A stretch of 64,000 nt of DNA from Superficieibacter sp. 1612_C1 (GCF_015234305.1 NZ_JADGMI010000005.1:310001-374000); one strand, 5' to 3'. Positions 44,553-54,398 are shown, numbered from the stretch's first letter. Numbers and translations: made by a program. The notes: generated from the letters alone by a model not told the origin.

Positions 44553-45110
44553 ATGAATAACCATTACTCCGTCGCTGCAGGCGGTAACGCTTCGGATGCA
44601 GCGAATACACGCGCATTTCTGCAGCAGGCCGTTGACCATTACCCCCGACTGGTAGCGTTCAGCTTTACGCTGGTGTTGCCGTATCAAGAAACCATGACCG
44701 ATTACCGCTCGCTGATCCTGCGATTTCACACTGAGGTCTGGCAGCGAACGGGGGAATACTCACAGGCGCGCCAGCAGGAACGTAAGAATTCACCGCCGAC
44801 GTTGTTACGCTGGATATGGGGTTCAACCTGTGCGCCAGAATACCAAATGGTGCTGATGATGAATCTTGATACGCTGGCGCCCATTACACAACCTGCTGAA
44901 AGCTCTCTGCAGGCGTTCAGTGGCATCATCCGTGACGCCTGGCGAAGGGTAACAGACGGGAAGCATGAAGGCGTGGTGGATATCACGCCGCTTGTCATTA
45001 ACCGTTCCGCGCAGGGGACTTTCGCATTGCGCTTCGGTCAGCTACAGGAGAGGGTTAAGGGCATGACCTTGCCCGTCATGACGGCGAGAACGGGCGTGAT
45101 CAGCACGTGA
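44553..45110 (+). CDS. Diverged Gp2/YfjJ-like protein
   Basis: The roughly 185-residue protein resembles the gene at 42.4 kb in layout: AVDHYPRLVAFSFTLVLPY, then LLRWIWGSTCAPEYQMVLMMNLDTLAP and GIIRDAWRR. The HxH motif of the replication family is missing (EYQMVLMMN takes its place), so it is probably not catalytic. The ATG at 44553 has AGAAGAGAAAAG upstream. It could be a regulatory relative or a decaying copy. Confidence 0.6.
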   Translation: MNNHYSVAAGGNASDAANTRAFLQQAVDHYPRLVAFSFTLVLPYQETMTDYRSLILRFHTEVWQRTGEYSQARQQERKNSPPTLLRWIWGSTCAPEYQMVLMMNLDTLAPITQPAESSLQAFSGIIRDAWRRVTDGKHEGVVDITPLVINRSAQGTFALRFGQLQERVKGMTLPVMTARTGVIST

Positions 45111-45203
45111 GCTCTGCAGCAAAGCCGGGACTGTGCGTGGTAAGGATAACCTGACAGACGGCTTCGAGAGACAGGGATTTAAATGACTCAATCAGGAACC
45201 GCT

Positions 45204-45889
45204 GCTAATTAGGATGCTGTGAGGTTTCGGGCTCTTCAATAGCGTAGATGATACTACGACGATTGCAGGACTTAAGTCGTCGTTCTGCTTCGGCCTTAAA
45301 AAAAGCTCACCAGCACCAGACGACGGACTCCACTGCCACGCTTATTCAGCGGGATCCCTCCGTCAGTGTTGAGACCAACGGAGAATAGCCCCAGCCATTT
45401 TGCCGATGTGGAAGGGGTAAATTCAGGGGTAAGCTCGCTTGCCAGGCCTGGCTCAATGGTCTTCAGCGCTTCATGTGTGTTTCGGGCAATCTCTTCTGCC
45501 TTTTGCTGGAGCTTCAACTGGATGCTGGCGATGTCGTCCTGGACTTCCGCCAGTGCAGCCGTAATGGCGGCTTTCATCGGACTTTGTACTTCATCGTCGG
45601 AATCCCGGCTGCTTCTGTCGCTCTGGAAGAGTGCAAACATGGGCAACCAGCTCTCGATTTGCTCCCAGATACGCTTTGTGTCCTCTTTGGCTTTGCTGAC
45701 GGGAAGTAGCATTTCCGTCAGTTGCAGATCTGCTGAGACCGCCCATATGGCTTTTCGCATCCCGGGAGTCCCCTTAAGCGAAACATCGAGACCAAGCTCT
45801 TTCACCTTGGCCTGAAAACGAGAGTTATACGTAATAAATTTAAATTCAGTTGACTTCACCACCCGGATTGATAGACTCACCACACGCAT
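45204..45889 (-). pseudogene. Remnant of an OLD-type/AAA ATPase gene
   Basis: The open part encodes 197 residues ending DGGIPLNKRGSGVRRLVLVSFF, the ABC signature region of an OLD-like ATPase. There the frame breaks in a run of seven T. With one T removed, it continues KAEAERRLKS ... IIYAIEEPETSQHPN, the Walker B motif, and stops at TAG 45204-45206. No Walker A part lies upstream and no C-terminal nuclease part follows, so both ends are lost. It is probably a leftover of an earlier defence gene beside the restriction operon. Confidence 0.75.
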
Positions 45890-45908
45890 TGTAATTTAAG
45901 TTTATTCA

Positions 45909-46496
45909 ATGAAAGCTGAGCCAGTACCCTATTCCACCGTTGCTTCATTTACTCCCGGTGCCCATGTCAGTCGCATCAGACAAAATGATGAGGCTAAAGC
46001 ATGTCGCTTTTACGCGACCGAGCAGTTCATGAGTGACTGCTGGCAACCGGGTAATACCATCAACGTTTATAAAGAGCAGGTTGTGCGCCCCACCCAGGCT
46101 GTTCTGTCAGTCCGGACGGGAGATGTGGTCATTAGCCTGATCCATGGTAAGGCCGCTATCGTCAGCCCTGAGCATACCGGGCGTCTGCTCAGTAATAACT
46201 ATGTCAGGGTCGAAGTTGACGGCAGTAAGGTTGTTCCGGCGTGGTTTGTCTGGCACTTCAATGAAAGCAGGGAAAGCTGCCGCCAGCAAGCTATGGCAAC
46301 GCAAGGGTCAACGTTTGTATTACGTTTGTCTCTTACTGAGGTACGTCAGTTTACTGCAACGCTGCCTCCTCTTAATAAGCAGAAGGCAATCGGTGGACTC
46401 TATTTGGCAACTATTGAAAAACGCCATTACCAGGAGCGCCTGGCCACACTAAACGAACAACAGATCCTGAGCCAGCTCAGTGATATGATTCAGTAA
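45909..46496 (+). CDS. Half-length HsdS-like specificity protein
   Basis: This 195-residue protein resembles one target-recognition half of a type I specificity subunit: VRTGDVVISLIHGKAAIVSPEHTGRLLSNNYVRVEV, then the recognition-to-helix junction LPPLNKQKAIGGLYLATIEKRHYQERLATLNEQQ. The terminal helix is the conserved coiled-coil spacer that pairs S halves. It lies 41 bp before hsdM in the same direction. Half subunits in other systems dimerise or swap into the methylase; whether this one does is unknown. Confidence 0.7.
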   Translation: MKAEPVPYSTVASFTPGAHVSRIRQNDEAKACRFYATEQFMSDCWQPGNTINVYKEQVVRPTQAVLSVRTGDVVISLIHGKAAIVSPEHTGRLLSNNYVRVEVDGSKVVPAWFVWHFNESRESCRQQAMATQGSTFVLRLSLTEVRQFTATLPPLNKQKAIGGLYLATIEKRHYQERLATLNEQQILSQLSDMIQ

Positions 46497-46537
46497 CTAT
46501 CCCTTAACCGGGACTTACAAAAACAACAGGAAGAAGT

Positions 46538-48145
46538 ATGTCGCCCCAGATTGAAGCGCAAAATTTGAATGAACTGCAAAGCCGCCTTTGGAATATTGCT
46601 GATACGCTACGTGGCAAGATGAATGCCGATGAGTTTCGTGACTATTGCCTTGGTTTCATCTTTTACAAATATCTTTCCGAGAAGTTTGTCACTTATGCCA
46701 ACAAAATCCTGAAAGAAGACGGGATTAAGTATAACGAGCTGACCACTGAGCATCCGGCTTATCAGGACATCATTGATGCGGTAAAAGACGACAGCATTCA
46801 GACGCTGGGTTACTTTCTGCCCCCAACTGACCTGTTCCACACCATGGCTCAGCGTGTAGCGAAAGATCAGAAAGGTGCAGGAGAAGGTTTTATTCTCGAA
46901 GATCTTGCTACTACTCTACGTAATATTGAGCAGAGCACCCTGGGCACTGACTCCGCAGATGACTTCAGCAACCTGTTTGAAGACCTGGATTTAGGCTCCA
47001 GTAAACTGGGTAATACTGCCAAAGCAAAAAATGAGCTGATTGGTAAGGTTATCACCGAACTCGACAAACTGAGTTTTAATCTGAGTGAAGCCAGTTCTGA
47101 CATACTGGGCGATGCTTACGAGTATTTGATTGGGCAATTCGCTTCAGGTGCAGGTAAAAAAGCGGGAGAGTTCTATACACCGCAGCCGGTTTCTACGTTG
47201 CTGGCAAAAATTGTTACTACTCACAAGCTCAAACTGAAAAACGTCTATGACCCGACCTGTGGCTCTGGCTCTCTACTGCTGCGTGTAAAACGTGAAGCCT
47301 CTTCCGTAGGTAAAATCTACGGTCAGGAGATGAACCGCACCACCTACAACCTGGCACGTATGAACATGATTTTGCATGGCGTTCACTATGCTGACTTTGA
47401 AATCATGCAGGAAGATACGCTGGAACATCCGCAGCATACGCATCTGAAATTTGATGCGATTGTCGCCAACCCACCGTTCTCAGCCAAATGGAGCGCCAGC
47501 CAGCTGTTTATGAACGATGACCGCTTTGCGCAATACGGTAAGCTCGCGCCGTCCAGTAAAGCGGATATGGCATTTGTGCAACATATGTTTTACCACCTGG
47601 AAGATGACGGCACGATGGCGGTGGTTCTGCCTCATGGGGTCTTATTCCGTGGTGCGGCAGAAGGACACATCCGCAAGTTCATGATTGAACAGTTGAACTG
47701 TATTGACGCCGTTATCGGGCTACCTGCGAATATCTTCTATGGTACCAGTATCCCAACCTGTGTGCTGGTGCTGCGTAAGTGCCGTAAACACAACGACGGT
47801 ATTTTGTTTATTGACGCAAGCAACGACTTTGAGAAGGTGAAAACTCAGAATCGCCTGCTGCCGGAACATATCGACAAGATTGCAGATACTTACAACGACT
47901 GGAAAGCTCAAGAGAAGTACAGCCATATTGCGACGCTGGAAGAGATCCGCAACAACGATTACAACCTCAATATCCCGCGCTATGTCGATACTTTTGAAGC
48001 AAAAGATGAAATTGACCTCAATGCGGTAGCACATGAGATTCGTGAGCTGGAAGGAAAAGTGGCTCAGATCGATAAGACCATTGCTGGATTCTGTAAAGAA
48101 TTGGGGATCGATGCGCCATTTGTACAGGCGGAGGATAAAAAATGA
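46538..48145 (+). CDS. hsdM: Type I restriction-modification methyltransferase subunit
   Basis: The 535-residue N6-adenine methyltransferase has an N-terminal HsdM helical domain (LNELQSRLWNIADTLRGKM), the AdoMet motif DPTCGSGS at 238-245 and the catalytic NPPF at 311-314. It forms M2S with HsdS. The stop overlaps the hsdS start (ATGA). All key residues are intact. Confidence 0.95.
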   Translation: MSPQIEAQNLNELQSRLWNIADTLRGKMNADEFRDYCLGFIFYKYLSEKFVTYANKILKEDGIKYNELTTEHPAYQDIIDAVKDDSIQTLGYFLPPTDLFHTMAQRVAKDQKGAGEGFILEDLATTLRNIEQSTLGTDSADDFSNLFEDLDLGSSKLGNTAKAKNELIGKVITELDKLSFNLSEASSDILGDAYEYLIGQFASGAGKKAGEFYTPQPVSTLLAKIVTTHKLKLKNVYDPTCGSGSLLLRVKREASSVGKIYGQEMNRTTYNLARMNMILHGVHYADFEIMQEDTLEHPQHTHLKFDAIVANPPFSAKWSASQLFMNDDRFAQYGKLAPSSKADMAFVQHMFYHLEDDGTMAVVLPHGVLFRGAAEGHIRKFMIEQLNCIDAVIGLPANIFYGTSIPTCVLVLRKCRKHNDGILFIDASNDFEKVKTQNRLLPEHIDKIADTYNDWKAQEKYSHIATLEEIRNNDYNLNIPRYVDTFEAKDEIDLNAVAHEIRELEGKVAQIDKTIAGFCKELGIDAPFVQAEDKK

Positions 48146-49344
48146 TGGTGCCAAAGTTAAGATTTAAAGGTTTTAGTAAAAATTGGTATAGTAATAAACT
48201 GGAAAATATTTTTTCATTTAAGAATGGACTCAATGCCAGCAAAGAGATGTATGGAAATGGCATTAAATTTATTAATGTTCTAGATATCATTAATAATGAT
48301 AAAATTACATTCGATACGATTCAAGAAAGTGTACAAGCCACAGATGAGCAGATATCTTCTTATCAAGTAAAGCAAGGCGATATACTTTTTCAGCGTAGTT
48401 CGGAAACAAGGGAAGAAGTTGGGCAAGCTAATGTATATGCTGATACTAACACTGTCTTATTTGGTGGTTTTGTAATCAGAGGCAGGCCGTTAGTTAAGCT
48501 AAATAGCGCTTTTATAAATTATCAACTAAAAACTGACATATTGAGAAAAGACTTAACCCAGAGAAGCGGCGGTAGCACCAGATATAATATTGGACAAGAA
48601 TCTTTAGGAAAGGTTACGGCTTTTTTCCCTGAATTGGAAGAGCAAAATAAAATTGCTGATTTTTTGTCTTCTATTGATAAAAAAATAGCACTTTTAAACA
48701 AACAGTATGTTTTATTGAATCTGTATAAAAAAGGAGCAATGCAAAAGATTTTCTGTCAAGAAATCTTCTTTAAAGATGATAAGGAAGAAAAGTTTTCTCA
48801 ATGGCGTGAACTAGTTTTAGGTAATGTATTTGAACAACGTACAGAAAGAGCTTTCGGAGATGAGGAATTATTATCTATCTCTATTAATGGAGGTATCAAA
48901 AAATTTGATGAGACAGTCAGAAAGAATAATTCCAGTTACGATAAAAGTAATTATTTGAGAGTATACTGTGGTGATATTGCTTACAACTCAATGAGAATGT
49001 GGCAAGGTGCGAGTGGTGTGTCATCCTTTGATGGTATTGTTAGCCCCGCATATACAGTGCTTAAAGGTAATAGTAAACATAGTAGTATTTTTTTTAGTTA
49101 TATGTTCAAAACGGACAAAATGATTTTTGAGTTTCAAAGGCACTCTCAGGGACTGACATCTGACACATGGAATCTAAAATATGCTCAATTAAAAACTATA
49201 AAAGTTAAAGTTCCTTGCTTACAGGAACAATTGAAGATTTCACATTTTCTTTCTTCTATCGATCATAAACTCACTTTAAAAAAGGTGGAACTAGACAAAT
49301 TAAAAATCTGGAAGCAAGGCCTGCTCCAGCAAATGTTTGTATAA
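48142..49344 (+). CDS. hsdS: Type I restriction-modification specificity subunit
   Basis: A 400-residue subunit with two target-recognition domains (about 1-150 and 200-350), each followed by a conserved helix: ELEEQNKIADFLSSIDKKIALLNKQYVLL and QEQLKISHFLSSIDHKLTLKKVELDKLK. The two repeats set the bipartite target. Base composition is much more AT-rich than hsdM and hsdR, as usual where recognition domains are exchanged between lineages. The recognition sequence cannot be read off. Confidence 0.93.
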   Translation: MMVPKLRFKGFSKNWYSNKLENIFSFKNGLNASKEMYGNGIKFINVLDIINNDKITFDTIQESVQATDEQISSYQVKQGDILFQRSSETREEVGQANVYADTNTVLFGGFVIRGRPLVKLNSAFINYQLKTDILRKDLTQRSGGSTRYNIGQESLGKVTAFFPELEEQNKIADFLSSIDKKIALLNKQYVLLNLYKKGAMQKIFCQEIFFKDDKEEKFSQWRELVLGNVFEQRTERAFGDEELLSISINGGIKKFDETVRKNNSSYDKSNYLRVYCGDIAYNSMRMWQGASGVSSFDGIVSPAYTVLKGNSKHSSIFFSYMFKTDKMIFEFQRHSQGLTSDTWNLKYAQLKTIKVKVPCLQEQLKISHFLSSIDHKLTLKKVELDKLKIWKQGLLQQMFV

Positions 49345-49402
49345 AAATAATTCGGCTCGGCCAGATCCAGACCCGCATAACAACGAAAGGCACAACATAC
49401 TG

Positions 49403-52318
49403 ATGGCAACGCAAAGCGAATACGAGTTAGAAACGCACCTGATCAACCAGCTGGTGGGGATGCACTACGAACTGGTGAATGTTACAGACGAAGCCAGTAT
49501 GAAAGCCAACCTGCGCAAGCAGATCGAGATTCATAATCGGCTGGAGGCTGCCCCTCTCACCGACAGCGAATTTAACCGTGTTTTCCTGCATCTGACCAAA
49601 GGCAATGAAGTGATCGATCGTGCCAGAATCCTGCGTGATCGCTACCAGTTGCTGCGTGATGACGGTACGGAGAAATGGCTCAGCTTTATCAACAAAGACG
49701 AATGGTGCCAGAACGAGTTTCAAGTCACTCGTCAGGTTAAGCAGTTTAATGCCGAGCAAAAAACTCGTAAAACGCGCTTTGACGTTACGCTTTTGATTAA
49801 TGGCTTGCCTTTAGTACAGATAGAGCTTAAGCGACGTGGGCTGGGCCTGAAAGAAGCCTTTAATCAGATTGACCGTTACCATCGGGATGCATTCTGGGTT
49901 GGTAGTGGTCTGTTCCAGTATGTTCAGTTGTTTATTATCAGTAATGGTGTTGATACTAAGTATTACGCTAATAATCGGGCTAACCATTTCGAGCAGTCCT
50001 TTTTCTGGACAGACGAGAAAAATGAACCCATTAAGTCGCTGGAGAAGTTTACAGAAGCCTTCCTGAAAGTTTGTCACATTGCAAAAATGATCACTCACTA
50101 CACGGTACTGAATGAAACCCGTAAGTGCCTGATGGCCATGCGACCCTATCAGTACTATGCCTGTGAGGCGATGATTCGCCATGTTAAGGACAGTCTTCAC
50201 CTACAGGGCAAACCCCGTAATGGCTATATCTGGCATACCACAGGTAGCGGGAAGACCTTAACCAGCTTTAAGGCCAGTCAGGTGATCATGTCCATGCCTG
50301 AAGTTGATCGGGTTATTTTCGTTGTCGATCGTCGCGATCTGGATTATCAGACAGCCAAAGAGTTTAACAGTTTCGCTAAAGACAGCGTAGATACCACTAA
50401 CAATACCAGTACACTAATTAAGCAGTTAAAGGCCAACAACAGTAAACTGATACTGACCACCATTCAGAAACTGAACAATGCCATTACCCATGAAGGATAT
50501 AAGGCACAGCTGGAGCACCTGCGTAAGGAACGTATTGTCTTTATCTTTGATGAATGCCACCGCAGTCAGTTCGGTGAAACTCACAAGGCTATCGTAAGTT
50601 TCTTTGAAAATGCACAACTGTTTGGCTTTACCGGGACCCCGATTTTTGCCGATAACGTCAATATTACTAATGGTATCAAGCAGACTACTGAAATGCTGTT
50701 TGACAAATGCCTCCACAAGTATGTCATTGTCGATGCCATCCGTGATGAGAACGTATTGCGCTTTGCCGTGGAGTATGTAGGAACATATCGCCGTAAAGAA
50801 ACCAGTAATGAGATCGATATCGATGTGGAAGATATCGACACCAAAGAGGTCATGGAAAGCGATATCAGGCTGGGCAAGATAACCGACTACATCCTAGCTC
50901 ACCATAATGCAAAGACCCGAAACCGTGAGTTTACCGCAATGTTCTGCGTGGGCTCGGTGGACATGCTGATTAAATACTACAAACTCTTTAAAGACAAACA
51001 AACAGAGCTTCAGCAGGCCGATCCAGGTTACAAGCCGCTGCGTATCGCAACAATATTTACTTATGCAGCAAACGAAGCGGACAAAAGCGATAAGGAAGCG
51101 GTTAACGGCTTACTGGATGAAGAAGACATCAGCCTGCCTCAAGGCGGGAAAATCGATATCTCGAGCCGGGATCATCTAGACAGCTTCATCAAGGATTACA
51201 ATACGCTGTATGGCACCAGCTATTCAGCTAATGATTCGCAAAGCTTTTACAATTATTACAAAAACATTGCACAACGAACCAAAGAAAAAGGGATTGATAT
51301 CCTGCTGGTGGTCAATATGTTCCTGACGGGATTTGATAGCCCAGCTCTCAATACGCTTTACGTTGATAAAAACCTGCGTTACCACGGGCTGATACAGGCA
51401 TTCTCCCGTACCAATCGTATTCTTAATGAGAAGAAAAGCCACGGTAACATCGTCTGCTTCCGTAATCTCAAGAAAGCCACTGATGATGCCATAGCGTTAT
51501 TCTCGAACAAAGACGCATCTTCAGTCGTGCTGGTTAAGCCTTTTGAAGAGTACCTGAGCGACTATCAGGCTGCTGTAGATACCTTGTTGACCCTGACACC
51601 TACAGTGGAAAGCGTGGACAGCCTCCCTGATGAAAAAGCTCAGCTTGCTTTTGTGACGGCTTTCCGTGACATGATGCGACTGAAGAATATCCTGGAGAGC
51701 TTTGCTGATTTTGATGAAGTGAGTAAGCCTTTATCGGATCAGACTCTTGCCGATTACACCAGTAAATATCTCGATATTTATGACAAGGTGAAAAAACGCA
51801 CTGGCAAAGATAAAGTCTCGATTCTGGATGAGGTCGATTTTGAAGTGACACTAATTCATCGGGATGAAATTAATGTCGGCTATATCCTGAGGCTACTGGC
51901 TGGCATCCAGGCTATGCCACCTGAAGCGCAGCAGGAGCAGAAGAAGAAGGTCATGGATATCGTTGACAGTGACGTCACGCTGCGCAGCAAACGCGAACTG
52001 ATTGATAATTTCATCGAAGAAAATCTGCTGAATGTTTCGCATGATGAAGATATCACCCAGACCTTTGAAACCTACGTTGAACGTGAAAAGCGTAAAGCGG
52101 TTGCAACGCTATGTGCTGAAGAAAATCTTGATGAAAGCAAAGTTACCGCATTACTGGATAACTACCTCTTTACAGATGTGGCCCCACGCGAGGACGAGGT
52201 AGCCAGGGCTCTAACGTGGACGCCAAAGATCCTTGAAAGGAAGATGGTGCTTAAACGTGTATATGACAAGGTTTGTGGCGTGATTGATACTTTTATCAAC
52301 GGAATGCGTGGGTTCTGA
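49403..52318 (+). CDS. hsdR: Type I restriction-modification endonuclease/translocase subunit
   Basis: The 971-residue motor-nuclease has an N-terminal PD-(D/E)XK nuclease with D127 and E141-L-K143, Walker A TGSGKT at 280-285, DECH near 383, FTGTP motif III and QAFSRTNR motif VI. It cuts unmodified DNA after translocation. The ATG at 49403 is preferred to one 66 bases upstream that starts inside the hsdS end, because family N-termini begin here. The last codons, GVIDTFINGMRGF, recur in degraded form at 53.85 kb. Confidence 0.95.
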   Translation: MATQSEYELETHLINQLVGMHYELVNVTDEASMKANLRKQIEIHNRLEAAPLTDSEFNRVFLHLTKGNEVIDRARILRDRYQLLRDDGTEKWLSFINKDEWCQNEFQVTRQVKQFNAEQKTRKTRFDVTLLINGLPLVQIELKRRGLGLKEAFNQIDRYHRDAFWVGSGLFQYVQLFIISNGVDTKYYANNRANHFEQSFFWTDEKNEPIKSLEKFTEAFLKVCHIAKMITHYTVLNETRKCLMAMRPYQYYACEAMIRHVKDSLHLQGKPRNGYIWHTTGSGKTLTSFKASQVIMSMPEVDRVIFVVDRRDLDYQTAKEFNSFAKDSVDTTNNTSTLIKQLKANNSKLILTTIQKLNNAITHEGYKAQLEHLRKERIVFIFDECHRSQFGETHKAIVSFFENAQLFGFTGTPIFADNVNITNGIKQTTEMLFDKCLHKYVIVDAIRDENVLRFAVEYVGTYRRKETSNEIDIDVEDIDTKEVMESDIRLGKITDYILAHHNAKTRNREFTAMFCVGSVDMLIKYYKLFKDKQTELQQADPGYKPLRIATIFTYAANEADKSDKEAVNGLLDEEDISLPQGGKIDISSRDHLDSFIKDYNTLYGTSYSANDSQSFYNYYKNIAQRTKEKGIDILLVVNMFLTGFDSPALNTLYVDKNLRYHGLIQAFSRTNRILNEKKSHGNIVCFRNLKKATDDAIALFSNKDASSVVLVKPFEEYLSDYQAAVDTLLTLTPTVESVDSLPDEKAQLAFVTAFRDMMRLKNILESFADFDEVSKPLSDQTLADYTSKYLDIYDKVKKRTGKDKVSILDEVDFEVTLIHRDEINVGYILRLLAGIQAMPPEAQQEQKKKVMDIVDSDVTLRSKRELIDNFIEENLLNVSHDEDITQTFETYVEREKRKAVATLCAEENLDESKVTALLDNYLFTDVAPREDEVARALTWTPKILERKMVLKRVYDKVCGVIDTFINGMRGF

Positions 52319-52321
52319 CGG

Positions 52322-52349
52322 TAGCGAAGCCCCAATTGGGGCTTCGCTA
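52322..52349. terminator. Terminator after hsdR
   Basis: A perfect 28-bp palindrome, TAGCGAAGCCCC and its complement with AATT at the centre, begins 4 bp after the hsdR stop. Confidence 0.85.
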
Positions 52350-52453
52350 TTGATATATTTACCCGGTTGAGCGAAATATTGTAGGTGAAAAGTAAATGAT
52401 TAATTGATATACTATAAAATAATTGTACGCAGTATTTGATACAGTAAAACATT

Positions 52454-53017
52454 ATGATAATAAATTTCCTTTTTAGAGTTCTTTTAACATTTAACGCAAC
52501 ATCGTTGTTGGCTATAATTTTCTTTGTACAAAAGAAGTACACTCTTTATTACTTTTTCCAAGGGTTTGAACACAGTCATTGGTTGAGTTTATTACCACAA
52601 ATGACATCATACGTTTTTTACATGCTAATCCCCATATTACTAACTTGGATTAGTTTGTTTTTAAGTTCCAGACTTGGCAAGGATGAGTTTAAAGAAGGCG
52701 AAGTAGTTTCTGTGGAGCATGCGAACAACTCATTTCTTCCAAGTTATCTTGGTTATTTCTTTGTGGCTTTAAGTATAACTAGTTGGTCTGCCTTATTTTT
52801 TGTTTATGCCGTTTTATTTATTTTTACCTTTATGTCTCAAGCATTATACTTTAACCCTTTATTTCTACTGTTTAGATATGAGTTTTATAACATTAAAAAC
52901 AAGAGCGGCGCATCCATTTTTTTAATTAGTCGTCATAAATACAAAACCCCCAAAGAAATCAAGATCCCCGTTGCATTTAGAATAAACAACTATACATTTA
53001 TCGAAAGGAAAAAATAA
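52454..53017 (+). CDS. KwaA-like membrane protein of a Kiwa-type defence pair
   Basis: The 187-residue protein has three to four membrane helices (about 5-25, 50-72 and 97-130) and a cytoplasmic C-terminal tail after FNPLFLLFRYEFYNIKNKSGASIFLISRHKY. That tail, the size, the stop-start junction with the next gene and the neighbouring restriction operon fit KwaA, the membrane sensor of the Kiwa anti-phage system. The coding sequence is strongly AT-rich, unlike hsdM and hsdR. The name rests on recalled family features, not an alignment. Confidence 0.6.
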   Translation: MIINFLFRVLLTFNATSLLAIIFFVQKKYTLYYFFQGFEHSHWLSLLPQMTSYVFYMLIPILLTWISLFLSSRLGKDEFKEGEVVSVEHANNSFLPSYLGYFFVALSITSWSALFFVYAVLFIFTFMSQALYFNPLFLLFRYEFYNIKNKSGASIFLISRHKYKTPKEIKIPVAFRINNYTFIERKK

Positions 53018-53847
53018 TGAATAACATTTTTGCGAAAGTAAAAGGACCTCGTAAGAAACCTTTTTTTAAATTGGTATCAGACTACACTTTGTTTGACGCT
53101 TTAGATTTATCTACTCTTAGCCTCATTCCATATAACCCTGACCATAATCTTGATGAAGATTCATGGTTCAAAATTGAAAATTTTAGTCAGCAATCATTCT
53201 GCTTATCATGCATTAAGGATGAATTTGATTCTAAAGACTTCGACGATTTAACAAAAAAATATTTCACGAAGATTTCATATATATTCTCTCATCAGGATGA
53301 AGACTTTTATTTTCAGAAAATAACCCCATCCCTGTTTATCAAGAGAAAAACAATTGCTTTTGGTGAATCAGCAAAAATAGAAGAAAATGAAGGGCGGTTG
53401 ATTGTTAATCATATACCTGATGCTGTATACCTAAAGGAAAGAAATATATTATTATTCAGAAATCTCGCCACAATTTCAAGTATATTTAAAGGTATCGATG
53501 TTCTGTACAAAGAAGCCACGGAAGAAGAAGTTAAGTCGTTTTTAAGTGAATCCTTCATTGTACTTTCAACTGACTATGATGTAGAAAAGGTATCAAAGCC
53601 AAACCGAAAGAGAATTGCATTAGCTATGGATACTCTTGCAGCGATGCCAGTGGAAGACAGAGGTGAGATGCTGAATTACATTAATGATTATTGTGCTGAA
53701 AAACTTAAATATGACACAACTGAGAGTAAATTCGAAGTATCATCAGAAGAAGAGTTAAAATATTTGCTGTATGGTATCGAACAAAGATTTTACACTACTA
53801 GATTTGGTAATGAAAAGAGATTAGCCAACTCAATACAAAGATTATAA
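53017..53847 (+). CDS. KwaB-like (DUF4868) effector of a Kiwa-type defence pair
   Basis: A 276-residue soluble protein. The middle part, FFQKITPSLFIKRKTIAF-like text with IVNHIPDAVYLKERNILLFRNLATISSIF, follows the DUF4868 pattern of KwaB, which binds DNA and arrests phage replication once KwaA senses infection. The ATG overlaps the upstream stop by one base (TAATG). It is AT-rich like its partner. The C-terminal 90 residues are helical (KRIALAMDTLAAMPVEDRG). Confidence 0.58.
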   Translation: MNNIFAKVKGPRKKPFFKLVSDYTLFDALDLSTLSLIPYNPDHNLDEDSWFKIENFSQQSFCLSCIKDEFDSKDFDDLTKKYFTKISYIFSHQDEDFYFQKITPSLFIKRKTIAFGESAKIEENEGRLIVNHIPDAVYLKERNILLFRNLATISSIFKGIDVLYKEATEEEVKSFLSESFIVLSTDYDVEKVSKPNRKRIALAMDTLAAMPVEDRGEMLNYINDYCAEKLKYDTTESKFEVSSEEELKYLLYGIEQRFYTTRFGNEKRLANSIQRL

Positions 53848-53848
53848 A

Positions 53849-53893
53849 AGTGGTGTAATGGATACCTTAATCAACAGAATTTGTGGATTCTGA
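53849..53893 (+). pseudogene. Relic of an hsdR 3' end
   Basis: In frame, this reads SGVMDTLINRICGF followed by TGA, against CGVIDTFINGMRGF and TGA at the true hsdR end (52271-52318). DNA identity is clear over about 45 bases. The copy begins right after the kwaB stop. It marks the far boundary of a cassette exchange next to hsdR. Confidence 0.75.
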
Positions 53894-54103
53894 AGCTGAA
53901 GAAAATCTGTATAATCTTCGCTATTACCATTACAGTTTAGGTCGAGGCTAATCTAGGGAAGGTGAGAATAAGTTAGCTGTGTTTCCTTTATCTGTTTGCT
54001 AATTTATTTCAGAAGATGGTTTTGGCGATTTTTGATGAAATTTCCATCACTTTACGACCTGTCAGCACCATAAAGGCGTTATTTCCTCTGTTATCCCCCT
54101 ATT

Positions 54104-54398
54104 TCAGACAGCTCTTTCCCGCTGGCGTATCAGCTGATCCACCCGGAACAGATTCGCCAGTGTGAATAACATGGCCATCTGGTTGTCGTTTTTCATCAGC
54201 CCCTTATATCGGGTTTTCACAAAACCAAACTGGCATTTGATGATCCGGAATGGATGCTCAACCCTGGCCCGGATAATGGCTTTCAGATATTCGATGTGGA
54301 TAGTAAGTTTATTCTTACGTGGATGCTGTTTTAACTTTCTCAATTTTCCCGGTCGTTCAGCTATCAGCCAGTCAGCCCCCACTCCGGCAAGCTCCTCC
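54104..54398 (-). pseudogene. IS5-family transposase, C-terminal remnant
   Basis: The remaining 97 or so codons give [20 protein letters not shown] and the closing DDE-family region [39 protein letters not shown], including the last catalytic Glu. The N-terminal two thirds are missing, cut at 54398 by the left end of an IS3-family element. Confidence 0.82.
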
